64,000 nt of DNA from an uncultured Prevotella sp. GTDB taxonomy: Bacteria > Bacteroidota > Bacteroidia > Bacteroidales > Bacteroidaceae. The notes below the pieces were generated by a model that was not told where the DNA came from, ran no database searches, and was given only the letters and a program-made list of their open reading frames with translations. This document shows, piece after piece, positions 1 through 9,800 of the stretch. Where the stretch lies: assembly GCA_944319915.1 (NCBI GenBank), contig CALUEY010000001.1, positions 176,558-240,557 of the forward strand. The letters run 5' to 3'. The first letter of the stretch is position 1. Each line of letters opens with the position of its first letter. The position numbers and the translations under genes were made by a program.

Positions 1-364
1 GGATGATGGGGATGCAGTCGGCAGTGGACACCCCGACGCACGCTTCGGGCACGTCGGTCATGACGGCGTCCACGCCTTCGAGCAGCATCCGGCGTGTGGA
101 TTGCGGCAGGCCGAAGAACTCTTCGGCTATCTGCCTTGTTTCAGTGCCGTGCGTTTGGTGGGGCATCACCACCCGCCCGGGGCTGATGTTCAGTGTGCTG
201 CATAGCAGCGAGAGGTTCTTTTCGGTGGCTTCGGTGGCGTCGCCGCAATGTTGGTTAATGTTTAGCTCGGCGTAGTTGCCACGGCTGAAGCCTCCGTGGC
301 GCGTGGTGCTGAAGGCCGTCACGCCGGGGGCTATGTCGTGGAACAGCAGCTGAGGCTCAACCAT
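1..364 (-). CDS. pgeF: Peptidoglycan editing factor PgeF / YfiH (laccase-domain) family, partial
   Basis: Read on the minus strand from ATG at 364, this gives 121 codons and runs off the window edge, so the C-terminus is missing. The translation starts [10 protein letters not shown] and contains [29 protein letters not shown] and STADCIPII. These are hallmarks of the YfiH/PgeF multicopper-oxidase-like family: H, C and H metal or substrate ligands and the conserved THG and ADC motifs. Members are purine nucleoside phosphorylase/adenosine deaminase-type or peptidoglycan-editing enzymes of the cytosol. The start overlaps the obgE stop (ATGGTTGA), so translation is probably coupled to obgE. It is the last visible gene of the hpt-adk-obgE-pgeF run. 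Confidence 0.9.
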   Translation of the reverse strand, partial: MVEPQLLFHDIAPGVTAFSTTRHGGFSRGNYAELNINQHCGDATEATEKNLSLLCSTLNISPGRVVMPHQTHGTETRQIAEEFFGLPQSTRRMLLEGVDAVMTDVPEACVGVSTADCIPII

Positions 365-1550
365 TGGCGTCCTCCTCGTCTTCGTATTCAAAGTCGTCGA
401 AGTCCTCAAGCTCGTCGACGTCAACCTCGGCGGCATCGTCGTCAAAGCCTTCGTCGAGGTCTTCGCCCTCGGCGGCCAGCTCGGCGGCGAAGGCGTTCAT
501 GTCCTTGTCGCGGTGCACGAGCGTGTCTTCGGCCGTTATTTCCTTCAGCTTGTTGCTCTCGCTGTTGAGCTCTCGCCAGAGTATGTCCTTCAGCTCGTCG
601 AGCCCTGAGTGCGCCACGGCGGAGATGAACACCACCGGTATGTCTGTCGGCACGGTCTCGCGGAGCATCTCTATAAGCTCGTCGTCGAGCAGGTCGGCCT
701 TTGTCACGGCCAGCACACGGTGCTTGTCGAGCATCTCGGGGTTGAAGTTGCGCAGCTCGCCGAGCAGGATCTCGTATTCGCGCTTTATGTCGTCGGTGTC
801 GCCCGGCACCATGAAGAGCAGCAGCGAGTTGCGCTCTATGTGCCGCAGGAAGCGCAGGCCAAGCCCGCGGCCCTCGCTTGCGCCCTCGATGATGCCCGGG
901 ATGTCGGCCATTACGAACGACTTGTGGTCGCGGTATTCCACAATGCCGAGCGAGGGTTCGAGCGTGGTGAAGGGGTAGTTGGCTATTTTGGGCCGCGCGC
1001 TCGACAAGGCCGAGAGGAGCGTGGACTTGCCGGCGTTGGGGAATCCTACGAGGCCTACGTCGGCAAGCAGCTTCAGCTCGAGGATGACGGTCATCTCCTG
1101 CATTGGCTCGCCGGGCTGGGCGAAGCGTGGTGCCTGGTTGGTGGCGGTGCGGAACTGGTAGTTGCCCAGTCCGCCGCGCCCTCCCTTGAGCAGCATCACC
1201 ACCTGCCCGTCGCGCGAGACGTCGCAGATGTACTTGCCGTTCTCGGCGTTGTAGGCCACCGTGCCGCACGGCACGTCGATGTATACGTCCTTGCCGTCGG
1301 TGCCGTGGCACTTGTCGCGCCCTCCGTTGCCGCCGTGCCCGGCGCGTATGTGGCGCTCGTAGCGCAGGTGGAGCAGCGTCCAGTAGTTATGGTTGCCGCG
1401 CAGGTACACGTTGCCGCCGCGCCCTCCGTCGCCGCCGTCGGGGCCTCCGTTGGGGTTGTATTTGGCTCGGCGCAGGTGCATCGACCCCCTGCCGCCCTTG
1501 CCGGAGCGGCAGTATATCTTCACGTAATCAACGAAATTGGATGCTGCCAT
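357..1550 (-). CDS. obgE: GTPase Obg/CgtA
   Basis: 397 residues. The first ~158 residues form the glycine-rich Obg fold ([25 protein letters not shown]). The G domain follows, with the P-loop GFPNAGKST at about 169-177, switch/G3 DIPGIIEGA near 216 and G4 TKADLL. The last ~35 residues are a very acidic tail (runs of D and E). Obg is an essential 50S-associated GTPase that links ribosome assembly to growth and stress state. It lies 8 bp after adk on the minus strand and overlaps pgeF by 8 bp, which fits one transcript with hpt and adk. Length and motifs are normal for the family. Confidence 0.97.
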   Translation of the reverse strand: MAASNFVDYVKIYCRSGKGGRGSMHLRRAKYNPNGGPDGGDGGRGGNVYLRGNHNYWTLLHLRYERHIRAGHGGNGGRDKCHGTDGKDVYIDVPCGTVAYNAENGKYICDVSRDGQVVMLLKGGRGGLGNYQFRTATNQAPRFAQPGEPMQEMTVILELKLLADVGLVGFPNAGKSTLLSALSSARPKIANYPFTTLEPSLGIVEYRDHKSFVMADIPGIIEGASEGRGLGLRFLRHIERNSLLLFMVPGDTDDIKREYEILLGELRNFNPEMLDKHRVLAVTKADLLDDELIEMLRETVPTDIPVVFISAVAHSGLDELKDILWRELNSESNKLKEITAEDTLVHRDKDMNAFAAELAAEGEDLDEGFDDDAAEVDVDELEDFDDFEYEDEEDANG

Positions 1551-1558
1551 TGGCTGTG

Positions 1559-2131
1559 TTATAAGTTGTCAATGACCTTGCAGATGTCGCCGAAGATGCG
1601 GTCCAGCTCCCCGAGGCCGTTGATGTGGTTGCGTATCCCTTCCTTTTCGTACCACTCGATGAGCGGCGATGTCTGGTTGTGGTAAACGTCCAGGCGCTTC
1701 TTTATCGTCTCCTCGTTGTCGTCCGAGCGTCCGCTCTCCTGTCCGCGCTTTATGAGGCGAGCCATAAGCTCGTCCTCAGGCACGTCAAGCTCAACCATGG
1801 CTGCCACGCTGTGTCCGCGCTCGGCGAGCATGGCCTTAAGTGCCTCGGCCTGGGCTATCGTGCGTGGGAATCCGTCGAATATCACTCCAGCGTGGTCGGC
1901 GCCGAAGCTGTCGTAAACGCTTGCGAGTATGCTTACCATCAGCTCGTCGGGTATCAGCTGCCCGTTGTCGATGTAGCCTTTGGCCGTCTTGCCAAGTTCG
2001 GTGCCGTTCTTTATCTCGGCTCGCAGCACGTCGCCGGTGGAGATGTGGCCGAAACCGTATTTCTTTATGAGCAGGTCGCTTTGTGTTCCCTTGCCGGATC
2101 CCGGCGCGCCGAATATCACAATATTCTTCAT
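1559..2131 (-). CDS. adk: Adenylate kinase
   Basis: Start chosen at ATG 2131 ([17 protein letters not shown]), giving 190 residues. The longer open frame upstream adds 20 unrelated residues. The P-loop GAPGSGKG is at residues 8-15, [10 protein letters not shown] and FDGFPRT are the AMP-binding and core motifs, and the lid is the short form without zinc cysteines ([19 protein letters not shown]). It interconverts AMP + ATP and 2 ADP in the cytosol. It sits between hpt (94 bp upstream) and obgE (8 bp downstream), a common Bacteroidetes arrangement. Confidence 0.97.
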   Translation of the reverse strand: MKNIVIFGAPGSGKGTQSDLLIKKYGFGHISTGDVLRAEIKNGTELGKTAKGYIDNGQLIPDELMVSILASVYDSFGADHAGVIFDGFPRTIAQAEALKAMLAERGHSVAAMVELDVPEDELMARLIKRGQESGRSDDNEETIKKRLDVYHNQTSPLIEWYEKEGIRNHINGLGELDRIFGDICKVIDNL

Positions 2132-2225
2132 CGTAAGTCTTTTATGTTTGTTTTTGTATATGTTAGTGTCGTTGGTTGCTGGCTTCCCCATGGTGGCTTG
2201 CGTGGCAGTGGCAGCCGCGCGGCCA

Positions 2226-2762
2226 TTAGCCTACCAGTGTGTAGATGTCGCGGAGCTGCCTTCCTTGCTGGTCGTAGTCAAGGCCGTAGCCGAGTATGAA
2301 GTCGTTCGGAATCTTGAAGGCCACGTACTCGATGTCGAGCGGCACTTGCAGGCGGTCGGGCTTGAGCAGCAGTGTGCAGATGTGTACTGACGCGGGATTG
2401 CGCGTCCCGATGCTTTCTATCATCCTTTTCATCGTCAGCCCGCTTTCCACTATGTCCTCGACGATTATCACGGTGCGCCCAGCCAGGTTCTCGTTGATGC
2501 CGATTACCTCTTTCACCGTGCCGCTCGAGGTCACTCCTTGGTACGATGCCAGCTTTACGAACGATATCTCGCAGGGGATGGTCATCTCGCGCATGAGGTC
2601 TGCCGCGAAGACGAACGCCCCGTTGAGCACTGCCAGCAGCAGTGGGTTCTTGCCTTCCATGTCGCGGCTTATCTGGCTGGCCACGGCCTTTACTCGCTGC
2701 TTTATCTCGCTTTCATGTATCGAAGTCTCAAACGACTTGTCGTGGATTTTGACTACACTCAT
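2226..2762 (-). CDS. hpt: Hypoxanthine phosphoribosyltransferase
   Basis: 178 residues, starting MSVVKIHDKSF. The PRPP-binding loop VIIVEDIVESGLT lies at about 98-110, and LLAVLNGAFVFAADL and VAFKIPNDFILGYGLDY are family signatures near the purine site. It makes IMP/GMP from hypoxanthine/guanine and PRPP (purine salvage). It is the first gene of the minus-strand hpt-adk-obgE-pgeF run and is transcribed divergently from nnr. A TAnnTTTG-type box lies about 25 bp upstream. Confidence 0.95.
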   Translation of the reverse strand: MSVVKIHDKSFETSIHESEIKQRVKAVASQISRDMEGKNPLLLAVLNGAFVFAADLMREMTIPCEISFVKLASYQGVTSSGTVKEVIGINENLAGRTVIIVEDIVESGLTMKRMIESIGTRNPASVHICTLLLKPDRLQVPLDIEYVAFKIPNDFILGYGLDYDQQGRQLRDIYTLVG

Positions 2763-2786
2763 GCTCTGTTTTTAGATAATTTGTGG

Positions 2787-2794
2787 CAAAATTA
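2787..2794 (-). promoter_or_regulatory. Bacteroidetes-type -7 box for hpt operon
   Basis: Read on the minus strand the site is TAATTTTG, matching the TAnnTTTG -7 element of Bacteroidetes housekeeping sigma. It is 24 bp upstream of the hpt ATG. I could not see a convincing -33 element. Confidence 0.5.
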
Positions 2795-2838
2795 CTAAAA
2801 ATCATCCGAAGAATAACCAGCGGTTAGCATTAATTTTG

Positions 2839-2846
2839 TATTTTTG
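2839..2846 (+). promoter_or_regulatory. -7 box directly in front of nnr, suggesting a leaderless mRNA
   Basis: TATTTTTG ends only 6 bp before the nnr ATG at 2853. With the usual start a few bases after the box, transcription would begin at or within a base or two of the start codon. The divergent hpt box is only 44 bp away. Confidence 0.5.
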
Positions 2847-2852
2847 CACGGT

Positions 2853-4367
2853 ATGAAGATTTTCACGAGCGCTCAGATACATGAGCTAGACAAGTATACT
2901 ATAGAGCACGAGCCGATAGCGTCGATCGACCTCATGGAGCGTGCCGCCAGTGCCATGGTGCGCTCCATAACAGCCAGGTGGGGCGCAGAAACGCCCGTGG
3001 TGGTGTTTGCCGGCCCGGGCAACAACGGCGGCGATGCGCTGGCCGTGGCGCGGCAGCTGGCCGAGCGCGGCTATGCCGTGTCTGTTTTCCTGTTCAACAT
3101 CGGCGGCCATTTGTCTGCCGACTGTGCCGCCAACAAGGATCGGATTGCCGCAGTGGAGCGCGTGCGGCAGTTTGTGGAGGTGAGGCAGGAGTTCGACCCG
3201 CCTCGGCTTGATGCCTCCACGCTCGTCATCGACGGACTGTTTGGCTCCGGGCTCAACAAGCCGCTTGCCGGAGGTTTCGCCACGCTGGTGAAGTACATCA
3301 ATGCTTCGCCGGCCACTGTGGTAAGCATCGACGTGCCTTCGGGCTTGATGGGCGAGGACAATGCGCACTGTGTACGTGCCAATACCATACGTGCCGATGT
3401 CACCTTGACCCTCCAGCAGCCCAAGCTCTCGTTCCTCTTCGCCGAGAACCAGCAGTACATAGGCCGCCTGGAGGTGCTCGACATAGGCATAAGCAAGGAG
3501 GGGATGGCCGCTGCCCAAGCTCGTTACCGCATAGTGGAAGAGAGCGAGGTGCGCCCGCTTGTCAAGGGCCGCGGCGACTTTGCCCACAAGGGCAGCATGG
3601 GCCACGCCTTGCTCGTGGCCGGGAGCTATGGAATGGCGGGCGCGGCGGTGCTTGCTTCGCGGGCTTGCCTGCGTTCCGGCGTTGGCAAGGTTACTGTGCA
3701 TACGCCTCGGTGCAACGGGCCGGTGCTGCAGATTGCCGTGCCAGAGGCCGTCGTGCAGTTCGACCAGGAAGAGTCCGTTTTCTCCGAGGCCGTGGATTCC
3801 GGGCCTTTCACCGCGCTGGCCATTGGCCCCGGCCTGGGGCATGACGAGGCCACAGCCATAGCCCTCATAGCCCAGCTCAGGCGCACGCAATGCCCCATCG
3901 TGGCCGATGCCGACGCCCTCAACCTGCTTGCCAATCACCGCGCGTGGCTCCAGCAGTTGCCCGGGGGCATAGTGATGACCCCGCACCCCAAGGAGTTCGA
4001 CCGCATGGCCGGAAGCTCTGACGACAGTTACGAGCGCCTTTGCAAGGCCAGCGACATGGCAGCCCGCCTCGGCGCTTACATCATACTCAAGGGCCATTAT
4101 TCGGCTCTCTGCATGCCCGACGGCAGCGTGGCGTTCAATCCCACGGGCAATGCCGGCATGGCCACGGCCGGCAGCGGCGACGTGCTCACTGGCATAATAA
4201 CGGCCCTGCTGGCGCGTGGCTACCGCCAGGCCGACGCTTGCGTGGCCGGGATGTACATCCACGGGCTGGCCGGCGACCTTGCAGCGCGCGAGATGGGGCA
4301 GGAGAGTCTCGTGGCCGGCGACATCATAAAGTATTTGCCCCGGGCGTTCATGAGCCTCCAGGGCTGA
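2853..4367 (+). CDS. nnr: Bifunctional NAD(P)H-hydrate epimerase / ADP-dependent NAD(P)H-hydrate dehydratase
   Basis: 504 residues, starting MKIFTSAQIHELDKYTIE; a TTG start 9 bp upstream is possible but unlikely. The N-terminal ~215 residues are the YjeF_N epimerase (FAGPGNNGGDALAVAR, DGLFGSGL, SIDVPSGL). The C-terminal ~280 residues are the ribokinase-like dehydratase (GSYGMAGAAVLASRA, ADADALN, TPHPKEFDRM, KGHYSALC, GNAGMATAGSGDVLTG). Together they repair hydrated NADH/NADPH. It is divergent from hpt and followed 34 bp later by the DUF4831 gene, so the two may be co-transcribed. Confidence 0.95.
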   Translation: MKIFTSAQIHELDKYTIEHEPIASIDLMERAASAMVRSITARWGAETPVVVFAGPGNNGGDALAVARQLAERGYAVSVFLFNIGGHLSADCAANKDRIAAVERVRQFVEVRQEFDPPRLDASTLVIDGLFGSGLNKPLAGGFATLVKYINASPATVVSIDVPSGLMGEDNAHCVRANTIRADVTLTLQQPKLSFLFAENQQYIGRLEVLDIGISKEGMAAAQARYRIVEESEVRPLVKGRGDFAHKGSMGHALLVAGSYGMAGAAVLASRACLRSGVGKVTVHTPRCNGPVLQIAVPEAVVQFDQEESVFSEAVDSGPFTALAIGPGLGHDEATAIALIAQLRRTQCPIVADADALNLLANHRAWLQQLPGGIVMTPHPKEFDRMAGSSDDSYERLCKASDMAARLGAYIILKGHYSALCMPDGSVAFNPTGNAGMATAGSGDVLTGIITALLARGYRQADACVAGMYIHGLAGDLAAREMGQESLVAGDIIKYLPRAFMSLQG

Positions 4368-4401
4368 CGCATACACACACAAACGAAACACATACCGAGA
4401 T

Positions 4402-5475
4402 ATGAGAAAGTTATTGATGGCGGGTCTGCTCATGATATGCAGCGTGGCTTTCGCCCAGACCGAGACAAGCATCTATAGGCCGGGCGTTACGCCCGAGGGT
4501 GCCGTGTATTTCCTGCCGAAGACAGTGCTGCGCTTCGTCGTGCGGGTGGAGAAGACCACTTACGAGCCGGGCGACTTCTGCCGTTATGCCCAGCGTTACC
4601 TTAGGCTGGCAGGTGTGAGCGACCAACCGTCCGTGAACTACAAGCTCGTGGGCCTCGACATGACCACATTCGGCGAGGCCGACAAGTCGAAAGGTTACGC
4701 CGTGAAGTTCAATGCCAAGACTTCTGCCTGCAACATCGCGCTGGCCGACGACGGCACGCTGCTGGCCGTCAACGCCGCGCCGCGCCGCCCTGAGGCTCCT
4801 GAGCCATTCAAGCCCGCGTCGAAGCCCGCGCCGGTGAACCCGCGCCAGTTCCTCAGCGAGGAGGTGCTTGCCGCCGGCAGCACGGCCAAGATGGCCGAAC
4901 TCACAGCGCAAGATATCTACGACATACGCGACAGCAAGAACTACCTCAACCGCGGCGAGGCCGACTATATGCCAAAGGACGGCGAGCAGCTGCGCATAAT
5001 GCTGGCCAACCTCGACCGCCAGGACCGCGCCCTGACGGGGCTCTTCGCAGGAACCGTGACGAAGGACACCGCCGAGTACGTGCTCACCGTGTGCCCGCAG
5101 CCGGGCATGGAGCGCCAGGTGCTCTTCCGCCTGTCGCAGAAGCTGGGCCTCGTGGATGCCGACGACCTTTCCGGCGAGCCTTACTACATCACCGTCACCG
5201 ACGAGCGCAGCCTGCCCGACCCGGCTCCCGAGGCTGATGGTGGCAAGAAAAAGAAAGACAAGGAGGACGGCATCTACGTCAACATACCCGGCAAGATAAG
5301 TGTCGCCATATACAAAGGTGCAGAGGAACTCGACACCTTCAGCGCCTCGGCCGCCCAGTACGGCTACACCGAACTGCTCAGTGGCGAACTCTTCAACAAG
5401 CGTTACACCACCCACCTCACGCTTAATCCCGCCACCGGCGCCATCGACAAGCTCGACGCCGAGCAGCCCAAGTGA
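4402..5475 (+). CDS. DUF4831 family exported protein
   Basis: 357 residues. It has a Sec signal peptide (MRKLLMAGLLMICSVAFAQ) followed by YRPGVTPEGAVYFLPKTVLR and EPGDFCRYAQRYL, which I recognise as the DUF4831 pattern of Bacteroidales. The central part is charged (KKKKDKEDG near residue 280), and the end resembles a repeat of the N-terminal fold. Function is unknown; the signal peptide places it in the periplasm or outside. It sits just downstream of nnr and ends before a strong terminator. Confidence 0.85.
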   Translation: MRKLLMAGLLMICSVAFAQTETSIYRPGVTPEGAVYFLPKTVLRFVVRVEKTTYEPGDFCRYAQRYLRLAGVSDQPSVNYKLVGLDMTTFGEADKSKGYAVKFNAKTSACNIALADDGTLLAVNAAPRRPEAPEPFKPASKPAPVNPRQFLSEEVLAAGSTAKMAELTAQDIYDIRDSKNYLNRGEADYMPKDGEQLRIMLANLDRQDRALTGLFAGTVTKDTAEYVLTVCPQPGMERQVLFRLSQKLGLVDADDLSGEPYYITVTDERSLPDPAPEADGGKKKKDKEDGIYVNIPGKISVAIYKGAEELDTFSASAAQYGYTELLSGELFNKRYTTHLTLNPATGAIDKLDAEQPK

Positions 5476-5580
5476 CAACTGCGGCAATGCCGCTTGTGCT
5501 TATATGGATGCAAAGATAATGTTTTGGGAAAGCTGTTGCAAGTCTTTAGGGTGTACAATTTATTGAAGAATGTAAAGGAT

Positions 5581-5606
5581 GCGGGCTGCCATGGCGGGCA
5601 GCCCGC
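5581..5606 (+). terminator. Rho-independent terminator after the DUF4831 gene
   Basis: Perfect 10-bp arms GCGGGCTGCC / GGCAGCCCGC with a 6-base loop, followed by a T-rich stretch (gttattttg). It lies 105 bp after the stop. Confidence 0.75.
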
Positions 5607-5714
5607 GTTATTTTGCCATGGTTTCGCACACTTATATGCCTGTCCTGCAGCGCATCATGTTGCAAATGCGCAAACACTGGAACTGCCAGATGGTTGCCGT
5701 GCTCCATGGTCTTG

Positions 5715-6200
5715 CTACACATCGCAGCCAAGGCTCACGAAGAACTCCCGCAGGTCGTTCACGAACAGCTCGCGGTCGAACGTCTTGCGAATCTTTACTG
5801 GCAGTGGCACGGTAGAAAGGTATTCCAGTGTCGTGCGGGCAATGATGTTGTAGCTCCCCATCTTGTCGGCCTCGAAGAACTCCTTGCAATGTGCATTCAA
5901 GTCAATGTCTATTTGGAGTTCGCGTGAAATGTACATATCAAGGTCTCTGTCGCGCAAATTCTTTACAACCTTGCCCTCTATATATCTCGGCCTAAGGTGT
6001 GCCTTGGAGTAATGCCCGCAGAAAAAAACAATCTCAATGGTCGTAACATCCTTTGAATAACGATGGCTTTTGTCATCCAAAAAACGCACCAGGCTTTCGC
6101 ATAAAGGTTCTGTTTGCCTTTGCTTGTCTTGGGTGTCCAAGTTATCAATGAAGTAGGAATTTACTCTATAATTTTCCACTTCTGTCTGTACAAATGTCAT
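5715..6200 (-). CDS. Candidate immunity protein, distal copy (161 aa)
   Basis: 161 residues, MTFVQTEVENYRVNSYF to FVSLGCDV. I do not recognise a named family. There is no signal peptide or membrane segment, so it is probably cytosolic. By eye it differs from the neighbouring copy at 6317-6802 in about 26 of 161 positions. About 24 of those fall in residues 1-91, while residues 92-161 are almost identical. Position directly after an Rhs toxin gene with a C-terminal nuclease domain, plus small acidic-to-neutral character, suggests an immunity protein. It may neutralise a related, now lost toxin, because a fossil of a toxin 3' end lies just upstream. The function is inferred from context only. 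Confidence 0.7.
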   Translation of the reverse strand: MTFVQTEVENYRVNSYFIDNLDTQDKQRQTEPLCESLVRFLDDKSHRYSKDVTTIEIVFFCGHYSKAHLRPRYIEGKVVKNLRDRDLDMYISRELQIDIDLNAHCKEFFEADKMGSYNIIARTTLEYLSTVPLPVKIRKTFDRELFVNDLREFFVSLGCDV

Positions 6201-6225
6201 AAGCTGTAAATACTTTTAAATGATT

Positions 6226-6264
6226 TTATCTTAATATTCTGTTGTCTGGGGGCAAAACACCATT
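6226..6264 (-). pseudogene. Fossil 3' end of a displaced Rhs toxin
   Basis: Upstream of the distal immunity copy the minus strand reads NGVLPPDNRILR-stop, nearly identical to the NGVLPPGNRIFR-stop end of the intact Rhs toxin. An in-frame TGA lies immediately before it (6265-6267) and similarity ends there. It has no start and cannot be translated as a protein. It is best explained as the remnant of an earlier toxin cassette, or of a tandem duplication that took the toxin tail along with the immunity gene. Confidence 0.8.
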
Positions 6265-6314
6265 TCACTTGATATCTATCAGTATGATTGCGTGGTCAAA
6301 ATGATAATAATTCA

Positions 6315-6867
6315 ATTTACACATCGCAGCCAAGGCTCACGAAGAACTCCCGCAGGTCGTTCACGAACAGCTCCCTGTCGAACGTCTTGCGAATCTTTAC
6401 TGGCAGCGGCATGGTTGAAATGTATTCCAGCGTTGTGCGGGCAATGATGTTGTAGCTCCCCATCTTGTCGGCCTCGAAGAACTCCTTGCAATGTGCATTC
6501 AAGTCGATGTCTATTTGGAGTTCGCGTGAAAAGTACATGTCAACATCCCGATTGCTCCAGTTTTTGACAACCTTGCCCTCTATATATCTCGGCCTAAGGT
6601 GTGCCTTGAAGAACCGCCCGCAGAAAAAAACAATTTCTATGGTCGCAACATCCTTTGAATAACGATGGCCTTTGGCTTTCAAGAATTGTTCCAGTTTCCA
6701 ACATAAAGGCCCTGTTTGCCTTTGTTTGTTATGGGGATCCAAGCTGTCGATGAAATAGGAATTAATCCTATATCGTTCGACTTGTGTCTGTACAAATGTC
6801 ATAAGCTGTAAATGTTTTTAAGTGATTTTATCTGAATATTCTATTGCCTGGCGGCAAAACTCCATTT
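6315..6867. repeat. Direct repeat copy B (toxin tail + immunity gene)
   Basis: Partner of 5713-6265. It includes the real 3' end of the Rhs gene, the 25-bp spacer and the whole proximal immunity gene. Confidence 0.85.
6317..6802 (-). CDS. Candidate immunity protein, proximal copy (161 aa)
   Basis: 161 residues, MTFVQTQVERYRINSYF to FVSLGCDV. It starts 25 bp after the Rhs toxin stop on the same strand, the classic place for the cognate immunity gene of a polymorphic toxin. No named family recognised. The paralogue at 5715-6200 is about 84 percent identical by eye, with changes concentrated in the N-terminal half. That is the pattern expected if the N-terminal part contacts a diverging toxin. 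No signal peptide, so it would protect in the cytosol, consistent with a nuclease toxin. Confidence 0.75.
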   Translation of the reverse strand: MTFVQTQVERYRINSYFIDSLDPHNKQRQTGPLCWKLEQFLKAKGHRYSKDVATIEIVFFCGRFFKAHLRPRYIEGKVVKNWSNRDVDMYFSRELQIDIDLNAHCKEFFEADKMGSYNIIARTTLEYISTMPLPVKIRKTFDRELFVNDLREFFVSLGCDV

Positions 6868-9800
6868 TTCAACACATAGTCATAAATGTAAATTTTTTCC
6901 ATGACCTTGATTTCTGTGGTGGTCGTTCCAAAATAGACCTTTTCCATTTTGAAGTTGCTGTACTCATAAGACGATTTCCTGTATCTTTGGTCAACAGTAG
7001 ATTCCCCAATCTTCCATATATCTTTGGTTGTAAGATAAACTTGGTCATTAGTCCTGTAATTTCTGTAAAGTCCATTCTTCTTTGGTTTCAAGAAATACAC
7101 ATATCCAGGCTTTTTATTTCTCTTCCCCTTTTTCAACTTAACAATCTCTTTTACCTTTTTGTATGTAAGTTCTTGCTCAGTCCACGGGAGTGTTGTTGAT
7201 GGGTCAGAATATGGATAAGGAATAATTTGTTCCTCATAGCTCCCAAAGTCGAAAGCATCGCCAGGAACTAACGAAATCTCATTCTCGAAGTAGTGGGTCA
7301 ATGAGTACTCATATACAAAATCTTCAATGGCATCATTAACATTTTTCTCCACGTCTTTGTCATAGGTTACAGCCACACCACCTGCAATTGTTCCCATGCC
7401 CCCAATGAACCTTAAGCCGTTGCTGCCTTGCCATACCTCAATCCCAATGGTGGCGTATGGAGTTGATAAGTTCGCTGCAAGCGAAAGGCCTCCGGATGCG
7501 ATATTCTGTGCAATGAATAGTGCTCCGGCCCCTCCTACAGCGATTCCAACATAAGTGGACAACGAGCTGTAATCCCATTTCAATGGGTTGAAATTAAAGT
7601 CGTTTGCAGCAACGCCGCCAAGGTATGCTCCGGCGATTATCCCCAATATGGCGATAGGGTTTTCCCCGTCCCTGTCCACAAACGTAAGCGGATTGTTGAG
7701 TGTGTAGGAATAGCGGTTGTATGCCTGCGATGCATAGGGATTGGCGACGTATGGGTCTGGCGAGAGGAACCGCCCCATGGACGGGTCGTATAGGCGCGCG
7801 TTCATGTTTATGACATCCATGTCGAGCAAGTGCTCATGCCCGCAATACCCTCGGTTCAAGAAATGATATACAGGTTTCAGCGTAGGGCTATTCTCTATTC
7901 CGCGCGGCTTTCCCCATGCGTCATAATCTTGCTTGTAATGCACGCTTCCGTCGGACGACACTATGTCGGTTATGCTCCCGAGGTTGTCGCGCATGATGTA
8001 ATATATGCTGTCTGTGCCGTTCTTCCTTACGAGCACGGCCACGGCATCGTAATACCCACCACCACCGAGGTACAGTCTCTCGGTGGCATCCGATGACAAC
8101 TGTCGCACGTCTGCCTCATAGCAGCCGCCGAAATAATACCGCCATGCTCCTGGTATGGGCGACAGAGTGCTTAATGTTGTCATGCATACGTGTTCATAGT
8201 CTGCATTGTAAGTGAAAGTGTACTTTTTAACGCCATTGCTTATTGACTTTGGCCTTTCGAACGCGGTTACGGCAACGTCCTGCGCAAAGGCGTGTGGTGT
8301 TGCTTCCGGTGTGAGTCTCAATCTTTCTGGTGAATAAAGATTGTAGCCTCCGTATATGTATTCTCCGTAGTCATCTTTCTTTAGGATGTTTCCGTTCGCC
8401 TGGTATGTAATGTCGGTGTCTCCAGCTTTGACCAACCTTCCGATGGGGTCATAGCCAAAGGCTTCATTCCTGTTTTCCTTAACTGTGTAGTTTGTGCGGC
8501 TTAGCATGAAGCCGGTTTTTGCGTCATACGAATAAGCCAAATTTTGTAAAACCCTGTTGAAGCCAGTTGCCTTGCGCGATGATGGCAAGCCTGCTTCAGT
8601 ATAGCCGTAACTGCGCGTAACGGGGCCGGTCGTTATTTCTGTGGTTTGCCCATGGTTGTTTTCGGCATTTAAGGTGAATATGGGAACATTTCCATTTAGG
8701 TTTGACTCCACAAGAGTGCCGTTAGAGTAATAGAAGTATTCTGTGCCGAGGGAACCTTTGTCTGAAAGGTAACTTATTGAGCTTACGTTTCCGTCGGAAT
8801 AGGCAAAACGCTTTTGCAGGAATTTGCCATTCAATGATTCCCTTATTGTTTCGACACGACCCAACTTGTCGTATGAGAGTAGCTTTGACGTTCCATTGGT
8901 CGATGAAACTGAGGATGTGCGGTTGAAATCGTCATAGGTATAAGTGGCATTGAACTCAGGCGTGGTTTTTGCAACCAACCTGTTGAGGTTGTCATATCTG
9001 TACGTGACGGTCTCTCCCCTTGAATTTGTTTCGCTGGCAATCTCGCCATTGTCCGCATATTTTGTAGTGTTGTCTCCAATCGTCAATACGTTGACGTTCG
9101 TGCGCCTGCCGTATCCGTCGTAAGCAATTTCGGTAACGCCATCTACAGCCTCAATCCTTGTCGGTTTGCCGTCTGGCCTTAGCGCGAACTTCACGGTGCC
9201 GCCTCCATCCCTGACTTCTTCCACATTGCCGAAAGGGTCGAATATGCGCGTTACAGGCGAACGCCCGTCGTCAGCCACAACCATGAGGGGAGAGTAGCTG
9301 TATCTTACTGTCCTGCCACGGTAGTCAGTGTATGACGCAACTCTGTCAAACTTGTCGTATTCATATTGTGTCCATTGCAGAGCCGCATCATCCTTTAGCG
9401 GGCGCGACACAGCTTTCATGCGCCCAAAGTCGTCATACTCTTTTTTTGTATACAGCCATTTGCCATCGGCTTGCAGCCTGCCGCTGCGCACTTCTCGCCC
9501 GAGGGCATCGTATTCTGTCAATGCAGCAGAGCTGCCTGTCATGCTGTCGGTTACGGAATATAAGGCATCCCCGCCGTTTTTCACCCATGCATATTCAGTG
9601 GAAGCCACCGTCCCGTCTGGGTAGCTTGTTTTGCATAGCCTTCCCATGGCATCGTATTCGTATGTGGTCAAGTTTCCAAGCGGGTCTAAGTAGCCGGCAA
9701 GCCTACCGTAACCATCATAGGTATACGTGGAAGAAAGTCCGTAAGGGTCTGTGCTTTTCAGCAGTCTGCCCATGCTGTCGTATTCATGTCTCGACACCAT

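Larger units (their letters stand above)
5713..6265. repeat. Direct repeat copy A (toxin tail + immunity gene)
   Basis: About 553 bp, similar to 6315-6867 at a constant offset of 602 bp. The repeat runs from the immunity-gene stop through its leader and 12 codons of toxin 3' end. The two copies are separated by 49 bp of unrelated AT-rich sequence. Confidence 0.85.
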
